Shown here piece after piece: positions 10,093 to 21,140 of a DNA stretch of 64,000 nucleotides; the stretch's first letter is position 1; each line of letters opens with the position of its first letter. The notes beneath the pieces were generated by a model. It searched no databases. It was not told where the DNA came from and saw nothing but the letters and a program-made list of their open reading frames with translations. The stretch lies in assembly GCA_012934845.2 (NCBI GenBank), contig WNNJ02003342.1, forward strand, positions 18,960-82,959, given 5' to 3'. Made by a program: the position numbers and the translations under genes. Source of the stretch: Pomphorhynchus laevis. Taxonomy: Eukaryota; Acanthocephala; Palaeacanthocephala; Echinorhynchida; Pomphorhynchidae.

Positions 10093-11583
10093 TTGTTATC
10101 GAATCCAAGCAAATCTAATGGGGTATTAAGTCTCGAAAATGTGATCGGATCACAGAATGTGCGTGAGAAACTATTGGGTCTATATCCCAATGTGGCAGAA
10201 TTGGCAGAAGAAGATTTTCTCATGAAGCGACTTCCGAATGTTATCGATCATAATCCAGCACGCTTTGATGACATCTCAGTCGAAGATATAAAAGCTTCCG
10301 CAAGGCGTACCCATGGAGCAGCGGGTCTTTCAGGTACTGATGCTCAATTATGGAAAATGATGCTTTGCTCGTTTAGACAACCATCAGATCGACTAGCTGC
10401 CGCGTTAGCAGAATTTGCCATAATGCTCGCGACGAGGGTCATTCCCGCTAAATCTTTAAATGCTTTTACAGCGAGTCGACTAGTTCCATTGGATAAGTGT
10501 CCGAGCGTGAGACCAATTGGCATTGGGGAAGTATCAAGACGTATTATTGGAAAAATCATCTCGTCAAGAGTATGTAACGATTTGCAGGCTGTTGCCGGAT
10601 GTGAACAACTATGATGTGGTCAGAAGAGTGAAGTTGAAACAGCGATACATTCTGTACGCGATGCATTTGATCGAGATACTAAGAATTGTGTACTACAATT
10701 GGACGCTGTAAATGCTTTTAACAGAGTGAACAGGAAATTAGCTCTTCGTAACGTAGAATATGTATGTCCTTCGCTATCAGTGTTTCTAAAAAATGTGTAC
10801 GGTACCTCGTGTACATTATCGGTTTACGGGGACAATATATTCAAAAGAAGGATTCACGCAGAGCGATCCGGTATCCGTAGTGGCTTTTGCTACTGCATCT
10901 ATACCCTTGATCAAGAGGTTACAATCAGTGGCTCCAAATGTGAGACACTGCTGGTTCGCGTATGATGCTAATTGCATAGGTTCATGTAACGACCTCATGC
11001 GAGTTTGGAATACTGTGATTGAGCTCGGTCCGAGATATGGGTTCTTAATCAACGAAATAAAATGCGCTCTACTTGTTCATGAAGAGAAAATAATACACGC
11101 TGAAGAGCTATTTGCTAACAGTGTTTTAAAAATTACAACAGAAGGACTAAAACGTTTTAGGGTTGGCAGTAGGACGGGAACAATTTGTAAATGATTTCGT
11201 AATCAATCGGATTGATGAGGGGATATCTGATGATATCTACTTTTTCGAACTTGGATCAGGTGGCTAGAGAAGATCCGCATGTGGTTTTTGTCGCATTGAC
11301 TAAATCCTTGCAATTCAGATGGACATCTGTTCAACGTACGACTTGCTCTGAAGACGCTTGCTATGATCGTTTATCTTCCTTTATATTTGATCGCTCGGTG
11401 CCCACGATGATTGGAGTTGATAGTCAGCTGGCAAACAAAGATCTCTTGTCCTTTCCACGTTGCTGTGGTGGTTTAGGGATAATTGACCCAGTGGCATTTG
11501 TTTCGAAACAGTATGAGTGGTCGAGGTCTATTTGTAGCCATCTACAGAATGGCCTAAGGGGTGGGGCTCTTATGGTCGCCTAA
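10093..11583 (+). pseudogene. Reverse transcriptase of the CXC-RT element
   Basis: Segments in order: ARRTHGAAGLSGTDAQLWK, SRLVPLDKCPSVRPIGIGEV with RRIIGKIIS (fingers), LQLDAVNAFNRVNRK (motif A with its Asp), GFTQSDPVSVVAFA (motif B, normally G-T-T-Q-G-D-P), WFAYDANCIGS (motif C, where one of the two expected Asp is replaced), then GPRYGFLINEIKC and a thumb region (FPRCCGGLGIIDPVAF). Frames change several times. A single-ORF RT is expected in the intact family. Confidence 0.8.
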
Positions 11584-11800
11584 AATAAGTAATCGAAATC
11601 CATTTTGCTCCAAAAGAAAATTTATTATCAGATGAAGCTGAACGATCTCAAAAAAATAGGTCTACGATAAACAAAAAGTACGTCCATGGTGATCCCTACA
11701 TGCTTGATTTTGCGGGAATGAAAGGAGCTTCTACTTGGTTGTCGGCTAAACCCATTAGTAAGATTGGATATAATCTCAGCCCAATCAATTTAAAGATGCA

Positions 11801-12457
11801 ATGGCAGTAAGATATGGTTGGGAGCCACCCAACGCTCCAATTACATGCAAATGCGGTCAGCCATTTAATTTGCGTCATTGTCATTCATGTCAATCCGGTG
11901 GCATCCCTGCCATCCGTCATACTGCCATGCGTGACATTTTTGCCGATGAATTAACGAAGATCTGCTCATCAGTGTGTATAGAACCAGTGTTACAGTCTGT
12001 GACGGACTTTGTGGAATTTGAAAATGCATCAACCACACGTGATGATAACTCGAGGGCTGATGTATCTTGTCACGGACTTTACGGAGATTGGACGGAGCGG
12101 TCCATGCTAGACGTGTGTACATTTAGCCATATTGCCCCATCCTATACCCGGAAACCTTGTACAGCCATTTTCCATTTTTACGAGGCTCTGAAGAGGTCAA
12201 ACTATTGTGAATGTATTGCACAGATCGAGAGAGCGTGTTTCTATCCAGTGGTCATTGCTACGAATGGAGTTTTTAGACCGACAACTGATTTAATAACGAA
12301 GCATATGTCGATACTCAAGGCGATCATATCAAAGGAAAATTACAACGATTGTATTTTCAACTTGAGGTTTCGAACTGGAACGACAATGGCGAAGATGGTC
12401 TCGATGTGTGTGAGGGCAGCCCGCTCTGCACGTAACAGACCAGTGATTCAAAATTAA
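11801..12457 (+). pseudogene. C-terminal nuclease-like domain of the CXC-RT element
   Basis: 218 residues in one frame: ITCKCGQPFNLRHCHSCQSG (a zinc-knuckle-like CxC...HC..C), AIRHTAMRDIFADEL, then RADVSCHG and LDVCTFSHIAPSY. R-H-x3-R-D followed by (R)-A/L-D-V and an F/L-D-V strand is the layout of restriction-like (PD-(D/E)XK) endonucleases of site-specific non-LTR retroelements; calling it a nuclease is inference from that pattern. Being open over its whole length it is the best preserved part of the element. Confidence 0.6.
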
Positions 12458-13306
12458 TGTTGAACCCATTACGGATAACTTTTTTACTTTAAACGGACCT
12501 ATTTGCGGGTGACCTTTTAAATGATTTTACACTATTTTGTGTGGATAATTAAATAAATATAAAAAATAAAACAAAAAACAAAAAAAACTGTATAAAGTTA
12601 TTTATATAATTATAAATATAATAATTATAAATATAATTATATCTTTGTTATTATATCTTTGCACAACAATCCTAAGGTACCTTATTATAAATAAAAAGAA
12701 ATTATGAATAAAAAGGACACATTTGATTCTATTTATATCAAATATAAATATATATAATAAATATATTAATATACTCTTTAAAATAATTATATATTAATAT
12801 ACTCTTTAATAAAGAGTATATTGGATATTTAATTTATATATTACATAAATAACTTTTAAAATGTTAATTTATAAAGATGAGAGCTTAAATTTTGTTGTAT
12901 TTTTGAAGTATTTATTTAAAAATTTATAGTAACGCGCTGTTTATGTTTTATTTATTAATAGTTCGCATGTATAACTTACTTTCTGGGATCACATGTTATA
13001 CTAAAAGTTGAAAGCTATCAAGTTCTGCAATATTTATACGGAATCATGTTTAATACCTGTTGCAAACATACGATTTGTGAACTTAACTTAATTTGCTAAA
13101 TTTACATTTGATTTACATATTATTACCAGCCAAAATTAATAAATGTGGATGGCTGTTATCTCGATATTTGATATATAAATTTATTTTCAAATTAATTTGG
13201 TTAATAATGCTATACTATATCTCGTGTGCCGTTTGTGTCTTCATTTGATTCAAATCATTCTTAATTGAGTTCCTTAATTGCCTATCAATCCTTTAAATAT
13301 TAAAAA
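12458..13306. other. Gene-free A+T-rich stretch
   Basis: Poly-A-like and TATA-rich sequence after the retroelement, then low complexity. Nothing else seen. Confidence 0.5.
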
Positions 13307-13537
13307 TTAAGAGCATTGAAAATACACGTTATATAAAAACCTTAAATCTTTTAGCAATTTGTTAATTTGATTTCTGCAAGTTTCTATTTCTTGTTTGTAT
13401 AATGTGTCGGTTTGTTTCGATACGTATTTTCTGTAAGATCCATTATCGTGGAATGCTGCCGTATCTTTTTGAATCTGTGCTCTCATTGTGATTAAAGGTG
13501 CAACAGCAATGCGTTTCATTGCCTTTTCGTACATTAG
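13307..13537 (-). CDS. Host gene A, exon 3 (terminal)
   Basis: Minus-strand exon opening after an acceptor (TTTTTAACTCCAG) in phase 0 and ending at a TAA stop, 76 codons. It begins LMYEKAMKRIAVAP, then MRAQIQKDTAAFHDNG and a helical, charged stretch (DTLYKQEIETCRNQINKL) that looks like a coiled coil. Its phase matches the end of the exon at 35178-35292, giving a join ...DAKSL/LMYEK.... A weaker donor inside the tail could make it internal. The family is not recognised; a small coiled-coil subunit is the most I can say. Confidence 0.5.
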   Translation of the reverse strand, partial: LMYEKAMKRIAVAPLITMRAQIQKDTAAFHDNGSYRKYVSKQTDTLYKQEIETCRNQINKLLKDLRFLYNVYFQCS

Positions 13538-13649
13538 CTGGAGTTAAAAATCAATACATTAATTGAATTTAAAAGTATAATCATATCATAGTATATATGG
13601 ATTATATATCACCCTAGATCCTTTTGTAATTAGTAATTTGATCGTTAAA

Positions 13650-14187
13650 ACTTCAAATTGAAACTTTTATTAACTCAACGAGCGGAAAAATTATCGCTTT
13701 TTTACAATCGTATATTGTATTATTAGTATTATATTATTAATATATAAAATATTAATATATATTATATAAATATATATGTTAATATTATATTATTAATAAA
13801 TAATTATTATATTATAAATTTTTTAGACAAAAGTTGATTTTACTTAAGGTGTCGTCTCTAGACCACTAAAATTTTGAATGTTTTGCACTAGAACTGAACA
13901 GAAATAAATTCAGATTCATCGAATTTTTTACTCAATTCAATTATATCGAGGCCGAACATTAGTACTACTGTTTTATAAAATACATATTAGTGAATATATA
14001 ACAACTTTAAATTTATATGAAAAAGTCCAAATAAAATTTTTATTAAAAGTAGGAACATTAAATAGGTACATTGTTGTGTATATTTTTTGTATTAGGGTCA
14101 AGTAAGCTACTATGTCATTCTTATAAATTACGGGAAAATATGCATTAAGGTAAATCATATGTTTAGGCAGAATCAATTATCCACACG
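13650..14187. other. Gene-free A+T-rich stretch
   Basis: TATA-rich low complexity around 13700-13820; no exon or element seen. Confidence 0.5.
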
Positions 14188-14342
14188 CAACAAATTCTTT
14201 TAAATAATTTTTTTTAAACGTTTCAGTCATACACAATAACCCTTTTCAAGTTAGTAGTTTACTAACTTAAAACTACTAACTTGAAACTGGTCACTGTGTA
14301 TGACCGAAACATTTTATTTAAAAATTATTTAAAAGAATTTGA
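14188..14342. repeat. MITE-like hairpin, about 155 bp
   Basis: Arms CAAATTCTTTTAAATAATTT / AAATTATTTAAAAGAATTTG with an inner GTTTCAGTCATACACA / TGTGTATGACCGAAAC and a central CAAGTTAGTAGTTT / AAACTACTAACTTG stem. The arms run almost to the centre. It is followed at 14345-14395 by a word (AATTTATTATGCCTAA...GATTAGATGGCAC) that recurs at 39605-39640 and, diverged, at 29086 and 29438. Confidence 0.75.
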
Positions 14343-14612
14343 CTTGTGAATAATTTATTATGCCTAAACATATGATTAGATGGCACACGAGCGTAATTTT
14401 AACAGATTAATGTAAATCATTAACACGCTATTAGTGTATCCGACACTGGCTTTGCATTTAAAATGGTAGAAAATCAATCATAGAATTATGATTGAATTAT
14501 GTTCGTGTTGAATTCTGCATGTTTTAAGTTAGTGAAAATTAAATTATAGACATGAGTATTTACTACAAATTTCCTTCAACTGCAAGCTTTTTATCTGTTT
14601 GTCATTTTCAAG

Positions 14613-14733
14613 TATACACTGGATTATTTGAATGAAATAAAATCTTTCTGTACTGAATACACGAAAGAAAACAGCGCAACTACATGGCAAACAAATGAAT
14701 TTATGTTCCAACATTTTTTAAGTGCTAACAATG
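14613..14733 (+). CDS. Candidate exon, unassigned
   Basis: A pyrimidine-rich tract ending TTTTCAAG precedes an open frame TLDYLNEIKSFCTEYTKENS...NEFMFQHFLSANN, followed by a donor G/GTAAAT. The reading looks protein-like and starts in phase 0. It lies inside the intron of minus-strand gene A, which lowers confidence. Its end phase would fit the candidate exon at 36797-36877, but 22 kb separates them. Confidence 0.25.
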
Positions 14734-14739
14734 GTAAAT

Positions 14740-15560
14740 CCAATTTCCAATTCGACTTGTTGCATGTAATGGGCGTCTTCTGTGCTGTAATATACAAGAA
14801 TCACTCGATCAATCGTCTATATGTGATATATTGCAGTCTTTGTTTTCAAGAACGTGATCATGTAGTCGGTTTCAGACGTGGTTCGCAATGAATGAACTCA
14901 TATTTAGACTACTGTCTAATCCAATTTTTAATGTATTGTGAAGAGTGACCAGCATACGAAGCTTCATAGTCTTTACAGGGTATGCAATACACACGCCCAG
15001 TAATGATATTTAGACTTTCGTTTAAATATGTCAATCATTGTAACGTTCTTTTTGCGGAACACCTGGGTCCAATTGAGCGGATGATATAGCATACCCAGTT
15101 TATACATTATAAACTCTCGAATATTAGTCTTTGAGCATGACGTATCATCGTATTGCAGGGTCGTGTGAGTTCAATGTTAATAGAATATCGTATGAGAAGG
15201 ATTATATTGAAGTAGCATAAAGACGTCGTCTACATATATTCACCATTTGACTAAGTATGGAATTCGGAGAAAAATGGTTTATTCCAAGTGACCCATGTAA
15301 ATATTAGACAGCGTTGGTTCGACCGGTGAACCTGTAGCAACTTCATCGACTTGGTTAAATATTTAATTTTTAAAGGTGTAGGCGTTTTTGTAAGGGCACC
15401 ATAATGTACTTTATTGGTCTTGCGATAAGACAGGGATTTGCATCTTGCATTCAAGAGCGATGACGCTAAATTTATTGCTTTCGTTAATAGTACGTTTGTG
15501 AATAGAGAGGGGTCACGTCGGTAATGGCGAACCAATATTTTAGATTATAATTGATGTGGA
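14740..15560 (-). mobile_element. Canonical Penelope-like RT fragment
   Basis: Minus-strand pieces read DPSLFTNVLLTKAINLASSL (cf. D-V-x-S-L-F-T-N-V-P, RT motif A of PLEs), ATGSPVEPTLSNIYMGHLE (motif B) and IYVDDVFMLL (motif C with both Asp), in several frames. Further downstream (14760-14880) the remains look like the end of a GIY-YIG nuclease (HIDD...). This is the canonical order, distinct from the Naiad at 5.9-8.6 kb. Old and heavily broken. Confidence 0.6.
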
Positions 15561-15884
15561 TTTTAACCGGTATCGTCATCGTGTTTTAGAAAAGCAGCTT
15601 TCAGTGCTTGAGCTCAGATACTTCAATTCAACATTTGTTAGAAAATTGTTCTATAAATCGTAAATAATTTACATTTTTTTAGGGATAACTCAAAAACATT
15701 TTAAATCTGCTTATATAGATCTGGATTTGTGCATTTAACACCAAAAATCCCAAAAATATGTTTCATTATAGAACGTTATAGACGATTTCATCGATTCAAA
15801 TTTATCCTAATGCTGATGGATTTATAGTTTTACGATGTTATTTGCTATTATTTTCGAATTAGCTAAGTACAGTAACTTTCTTAA

Positions 15885-16470
15885 TCGACATTCTTTAAAA
15901 ACATTTAAAAATGAAAAATACAAAATATGAACTAATTATTTGAGCGATAATTATGGTTTGAAGAATTGTATTATGAATTTTGCTGCTTGGAATTTTAACT
16001 CGTTGTATAACGCCTGTGTTTTAACTTAAAGCTTTAGCCCAGGGTTTCACAACTTTCTAATTCAGCTGAAATCGTTAATTTATCGCTAGCACCAGAATTT
16101 ATCACACGATAAATTTTAGATTTTTCCTCTATCGAAATTCCATTCCAAATAGGACTAAACTATTTCATTTTAAAGCCCAAAAACCAAATGACTCAATGGA
16201 CTGATGTAGAATCTAATCAATGGATTGATTAGATTATTATAAATTATAAAGAATTATTAGAGCTGGATCAAAGGAAATAAGAAATTCTTTTTGATATTTC
16301 GCTAATTACTGTAAGCATCTTGAGAAATTACCTTCAGAAAATGTAATTTTCTGAAAATGCTAACAGAAGTTAGCGAAATATCAAAAATAATTACTTATTT
16401 CCTTTGATCCAGCTCCACTAATTATTTATCAATGATGGATCAGTATCAACTATTTAAAATTATAAATTAT
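15885..16470 (+). repeat. Composite repeat, copy 1 (left cap missing)
   Basis: A non-coding core of about 330 bp (contains GGTTTCACAACTTTCTAATT and CGCTAGCACCAGAATTTATC) followed by a hairpin MITE at about 16258-16428 with ends AGCTGGATCAAAGGAAATAA / TTATTTCCTTTGATCCAGCT. Copies with both caps lie at 35585-36365 (plus) and 45330-46010 (minus). Confidence 0.8.
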
Positions 16471-16967
16471 TGTTGATAATTCTTTATTTGTATATTTTAC
16501 ATATTATTATATTAAATAATTAAATTATAAAATTAGTCCGTTTAACTTAATGAAACCAACTAGTTAAATTAATTGAAAATATTTATAAAATTATAGCAAT
16601 CTCATTACGTAGAAACCGCTAATTGCTGAGTTACTGATTTTCTCCCTTTCTCGATGAATTGTGTCCAACATTCGTTTCTTTCTTATTATACTGTGTTCTT
16701 GCGCTTCTGTAAACCGTTCTAATTTACTTACCTTAAAAATCAATTATATCTACTAGATAAAATAAACAGGTTCAGTACCTGTATTGATTTCATGCTTTTG
16801 AAGATTTCGTCTGCAATGCTAATCTTGCTATCACAGTAGCTTTTATTTCTTAACGTTGACATTTTCTAAATGACATTGCAAATACTTGAATTATTTTAAT
16901 TAGTACCTTCCTATAATATGTTTATTAATAAAACACAAATAATTAATTAAACTTTTATACAACCTCG
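16471..16967. other. Gene-free A+T-rich stretch
   Basis: Nothing recognised. Confidence 0.5.
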
Positions 16968-17567
16968 TTGTATAAAAGCTCCCTGGCTGGGAGCACCCAT
17001 CATCAAGTCGATTATCGGTGCATGCGGTGCTTATGTCCGGCTGATAAATTAGGCTTCCATGCATTTACCTGTCGATTTTGTGGACTTCCCGGCATCCACT
17101 ATAACGGTATGAGAGACACAATCTTCCAGACGGCGGTTTCGGCTGGTTTGCGGGTGGCAAGGGAAGTTCCCTACCTCGTTTAGGACTTGCGAGGACGCCC
17201 GGCGGACATTCTCATTTACAAGAACCTGCCACTAGCGGTTGACTTTGCAGTCACGAACCCTCAACAGAATTCTTTTGTGACGATGGCAATACAAACCCCA
17301 GCTTTGCCGCCAACAAATACGCTGAATGTGTTAAAGAGAGGAAGTATAAGCGTAAGTTGAAGAAGCGGGTTATTGTTTATCGGCGGCAGCCATCGAGAAT
17401 TATATAGGTAGGAACGGTTGGGGGAAAAGCTAATTCGATTTGTGGCTCGCTCAATGTTCTGGCGAAACGGGGTTCCTACAATAAAGCAGTGAGTCATTTG
17501 TTCCAACGAGCATCTGTCGCACCAATGAAGGAGAACACCAAGGCGATTCTGAAGAGCCATAATTAGT
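16968..17567 (+). mobile_element. Restriction-like endonuclease end of a retroelement
   Basis: G+C-richer fragment. It reads YRCMRCLCPADKLGFHAFTC (zinc-knuckle CxxC...HAxxC), then GIHYNGMRDTIF, and in the next frame GRPADILIYKNLPLAVDFAV, the R-P-A-D-I...D-F-x-V pattern of restriction-like nucleases at the C terminus of some non-LTR retroelements. Further on come NKYAECVKERKYKRKLKK and SVAPMKENTKAILKSHN, also usual for this family's tail. It differs in wording from the domain at 11801-12457, so it is a separate subfamily. At least two frame changes. Confidence 0.6.
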
Positions 17568-17689
17568 TGGGTAGGCCACTTTTATATAGTGGTCTTGGAC
17601 TTTGTAGCTATCCTGTTCCGCGGTTCGATTCGCCCGATCATATCATTCAAGTCACTCCTAATGAGCATCGTCTTCCAAACTACTTGAGC

Positions 17690-18850
17690 CTTATTTGACA
17701 ACGTGGCAATGATGGCGACTGGCGTATTAAGCACGACGTAGAATTAAACAGCAAAATGTAATTCGAACTCGGAAAAGGTATTATTCCTGAAGACTTGTCG
17801 GAGCCGCACGCAAAAGGGTCTGCCGTAAAAATGGTCTGATTGGCCAATGGTTATCGACCCATAGACTCATCTTGACTATCGGATAAAACCGAAGGTCCAA
17901 ACGAGAAGGGCTTGATTCATCCGTGCATGCAGTTCAACTTCGAACCTTTTCACTCAATGGCATCTAGGCGACAGTCAGGCATGCCACGCTCCAGCACGAA
18001 TCGACTAACAACACAGACAAACACAGTCAAGCAGCAAACTCGATACACGTGGATCAAGTAAAATGTTGTATCGGCCAGCTAACAGATAAACTGGTGTTGT
18101 TCGATAACGAAAACTGTTCAGGATTACATGTTGAACACTTCACACTAATTGGAGATGTGCATATGGGTCAAATTGAACACAGCTAATTATTTCTCATCCA
18201 GTCATGAATAGATTGGAGCCATATATCGCCACTTAGAACATAACTAAGGCCAATGTCGCATTAGATGGGAGACGTACCGACATATGCTACAGAAGGCCGC
18301 TACATTACTGAAGGGAAAATGCGCAGAATATGATAAAATATTGTCACAAAATTGCGAACTTTGTGAAATTGATGTCGAATGCGTTGGCACCATTTAATCC
18401 ACAATAGGGCAAACTCGACTTTTGATTTCGAAAAAGATGCGTCAATTTGACAGTCTGTGCCAAGCCAACATAAGCGATCCAATGGACCCATCTGAGCGCA
18501 CCACCAACGAGGATCTAACTGGCTATAGGTATATTGTTCGGATTCAGATCGACTAGTGTCTAAATGCGTATAATTGCATCGATCGACGTCGCTATAGCGG
18601 GTGGAAACCCCAGATTGATCCTGATTTAGATGCACCAGTCAGTAGCGCCATCAACACGTCACTATGGGCGGGAAAATCCTCACATTCATCAATCAAGACA
18701 AAGCCGATGAGTGCTTCAACCCAGCGTCATCCACCTGCTGAAAAACATACTAGCCAGAACTATGAGTCCTACAGCAATACCAAGAGCCAGTATGTACTAT
18801 ACCCCGTAGGTGATGTTTATCACGCGACGGAGAGGGCTGATTAGTCAAAA
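17690..18850 (+). pseudogene. DLGAP/SAPAP (GKAP-domain) pseudogene
   Basis: From 18284 one frame reads MLQKAATLLKGKCAEYDKIL, then TIGQTRLLISKKMRQFDSLC, TTNEDLTGYRYIVRIQID and YSGWKPQ. This order (x-x-x-GQ-x-RLLI-x-KK-x-QF-x-x-LC, TT-x-EDL-x-G-(F/Y), Q-(I/V)-D, GW-x-P) is the C-terminal GKAP domain of DLGAP/SAPAP scaffold proteins. At least two in-frame stops and an altered FWD-like site mark a pseudogene. Upstream text (17760-18280) is coding-like in G+C but not recognised. No intron signals interrupt the domain, which suggests an RNA-derived copy. G+C is well above its surroundings. Confidence 0.55.
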
Positions 18851-18918
18851 ACGTCTTCAGATGAAGCAAAAGACGACATCATCCTAATCATCGGTGTAAA
18901 TTCCAAAGTGCTTTAGAT

Positions 18919-19152
18919 GTGAATAAATCCAACAGATCTGCTAGAAACTATTCCGAGACATCCCTATTAAATATTAACGGAATTAAATCGCGTTTTAATT
19001 TAATCTTCTATCGGCTCACCACATCCTTCTCAAGCTCAAAGAGTAGCTCATTCGAAGACAGCACTGGTAATTATGGCATGGGATCTTTTCATGAAGATTT
19101 ACACCACGACACACACACTATGAAGCGAAGTCCTCCTGATGCAGAATTTTAA
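18919..19152 (+). pseudogene. Ser/His-rich ORF after the DLGAP-like copy
   Basis: 77 codons from an ATG (MNKSNRSARNYSETSLL) to TAA, ending HTMKRSPPDAEF. Composition and G+C match the preceding pseudogene, so it may be the 3' end of the same retrocopy in another frame. No family recognised. Confidence 0.3.
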
Positions 19153-19580
19153 ACTTTCATTGTCTTATAGCATTGCTTCATAATTAATTATTTAAATTAA
19201 ATGTATAACATTAACAATTTGTAAATTATTATTTTTTCAAATATATAGTGCTTTTATTAAATTTAATTAGTGATTTAGATTGCAAGTATAAAAAAGGCGA
19301 CTACGCAATTTTTATTGATTTTTAAATTAGTCATTTAATTTTGATGAACGCTTTAGATATTTGACAATACCTTATGATGAACAATGATCAATATTATTAT
19401 TACTGATTGTTTCTTAAATGGATGCCACAAAGTTCACATGCACACGGATGTTTTAAAAGTTTCATTAAAACACTTTAATGTTCAAAACATGCATATTTTA
19501 AAAGTTTCAAGTGAAAACATTTTAATGTGAAACTTTTAAAACACTACCACAAATATGTGGCATCTTATTTTTTATTTTTA
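19153..19580. other. A+T-rich stretch with a hairpin
   Basis: Around 19445-19545 the words ATGTTTTAAAAGTTTCA and AACTTTTAAAACA form an imperfect palindrome. It holds no gene; part may be the 3' flank of the U2 gene. Confidence 0.45.
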
Positions 19581-19582
19581 TG

Positions 19583-19770
19583 TGGACCGAACCCAGAGGT
19601 ACTGCAATACCGGGTCAATCCGTGGACAGTGCTGTGCAAGCACAAACAAATGCCCCAAATGCAAAAATTGGAATGACAGGTTTATGAGGACCAATAGGCC
19701 CTCCGTTAGCTGTCACACTAACGAGAACAGATACTACACTTTGATCTTAGCCGTAAGGCCGAGAAGCGAT
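19583..19770 (-). ncRNA. U2 spliceosomal snRNA
   Basis: The minus strand from 19770 reads ATCGCTTCTCGGCCTTACGG, CTAAGATCAAAGTGTAGTAT and CTGTTCT: the U2 5' end with stem I and the branch-point recognition sequence GTAGTA (about 19732-19740). An Sm-like site CAATTTTTGC lies near 19670-19661, and stem-loop IV reads GACCCGGTATTGCAGTACCT followed by CTGGGTTCGGTCC. All key elements are present in order over about 188 nt. U2 pairs with the intron branch site in the spliceosome. I cannot tell a functional gene from a full-length pseudogene; no promoter element was identified. Confidence 0.9.
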
Positions 19771-19859
19771 AACTTTCAAATTTACTCAGATCAGAATATC
19801 CTCTATCAGATTTTAGTGTGCATTCGAGAAAAGCAAACCCGCAATGAAATAATAAATTA

Positions 19860-20500
19860 ACCGACATTTATAAAACGTTACTAATTTACTGCGAAACGTG
19901 TTTTTTATTTAAGGCCAATAAATATTTAGACTCGTGTTCGAAAATAAAATTAATATTATTCGATTTATTTGTTCTTTAATAAATATATCGATATATTTAT
20001 TCTTTAATAAATATATATTTATATTATAAATATAATAAAAATATATATTATTCTTTAATAAATATATTCTTTAATTATTAAGAGAATTTTACAGTATCTT
20101 ACATTAAAATATATCTTTTATTTTAACTCGGATTTTAAAATCGAAAACCACGATATTTTCGCTAATATCTCTGAATTTTATTTATCGTCTATTTGCTCGT
20201 CAATTAAATTGAGTAACATCTACGCTTATTTGTCGAAATAGTTGTGTCAATAAAGCATTCTTAACTTAAACGCGATTCAAATCTAATCGAAATATTGGGT
20301 CATTAGGAATAATCAATATTTCGACATTATTTCAGCTCATTGTCATAGTTCACTTTATTAAAAATATTGAATTATTAATAATTTTATAAAATATAAAAAT
20401 ATCATTTTGCTTTAATTTTAAGATCACGATATATTCATTTTACCTATAACATTTGTGAACGAAATAATGAAGTTTAAACTTGATATCTCACTTTAACTAA
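19860..20500. other. Gene-free A+T-rich stretch
   Basis: Nothing recognised apart from TATA-rich runs. Confidence 0.5.
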
Positions 20501-21140
20501 AACTGAGAAATCAGATTAGCTAACTGAGTCTATTTATTATATACAAAAGATAAAATTAAAATTTTTGATAAATTAAATATAGATAAAAAATTATTAATAA
20601 TAAATAATATAATTTATATGAAGTTAAAAATAAAAATTAAATCTATATTTTTTATAATTTTTTACAAATTTACACCTGTTTAACAAAGCTGTACCTGATA
20701 TTTGAGAATAGAATTCTGATATTTTATGAATATACTATTAGATAACATATGAGGTATTAAATAATCAAGTAATATTTAATTATTATTTAAATAATCAAAT
20801 AATAAATAATTAAAAGATTTTATATAATTTATATTTATATCAATTTAAAACATTTAATTATAATTTAAAATAAAATTCAATTCTTATTAATTGACTCATA
20901 AAAATACACGATGTATCGGTTTACAATTTTTAGCAGGTATTTAATTTAAAATTTTTATGAACTCAAATGGTGTCCAAAATCTCAAAGATGTTCTGGTAGT
21001 TTTGGTGCTGCGCGCCTTTTAATCATTAATGATTAATTTTTTTATTTTGATAAAATCTAAAAGTTGATCCTGATATTTGAGAATAGACTCCTGATATTTA
21101 ATGAATAGACTAATAAATAACAGATGATGTAATCATGTGT
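20501..21140 (+). repeat. Solo pseudo-LTR-like repeat pieces
   Basis: 20515-20700 starts AGATTAGCTAACTGAGTCTA, like 5560; 20815-20920 carries TTAATTGACTCATAAAAATA, and 21108-21135 carries GACTAATAAATAACAGATGA. Fragments of the family that flanks the Naiad. Confidence 0.45.

Larger units (their letters stand above)
9395..12457 (+). mobile_element. CXC-RT-nuclease retroelement, nearly complete
   Basis: Plus-strand ORFs in several frames lie in the order Cys-rich domain, linker, RT, C-terminal nuclease-like domain over 3.1 kb. I recognise the wording (HGAAG.SG.DA, ASRL.PLDK.P..RPIG.GE..RRIIGK, C-terminal RHT..RD and SY) as an RT family widespread in invertebrates, from memory and without a formal clade name. 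The copy is broken into about six frames and is not active. Other pieces of the family lie at 26500-27250, 34492-34977 and 46490-46745, so it has been repeatedly active in this genome. Confidence 0.75.

Noticed and set aside
19555-19860. 101-codon plus-strand ORF
   Set aside because: It overlays the U2 snRNA gene on the opposite strand; the conserved sequence is RNA, not protein.
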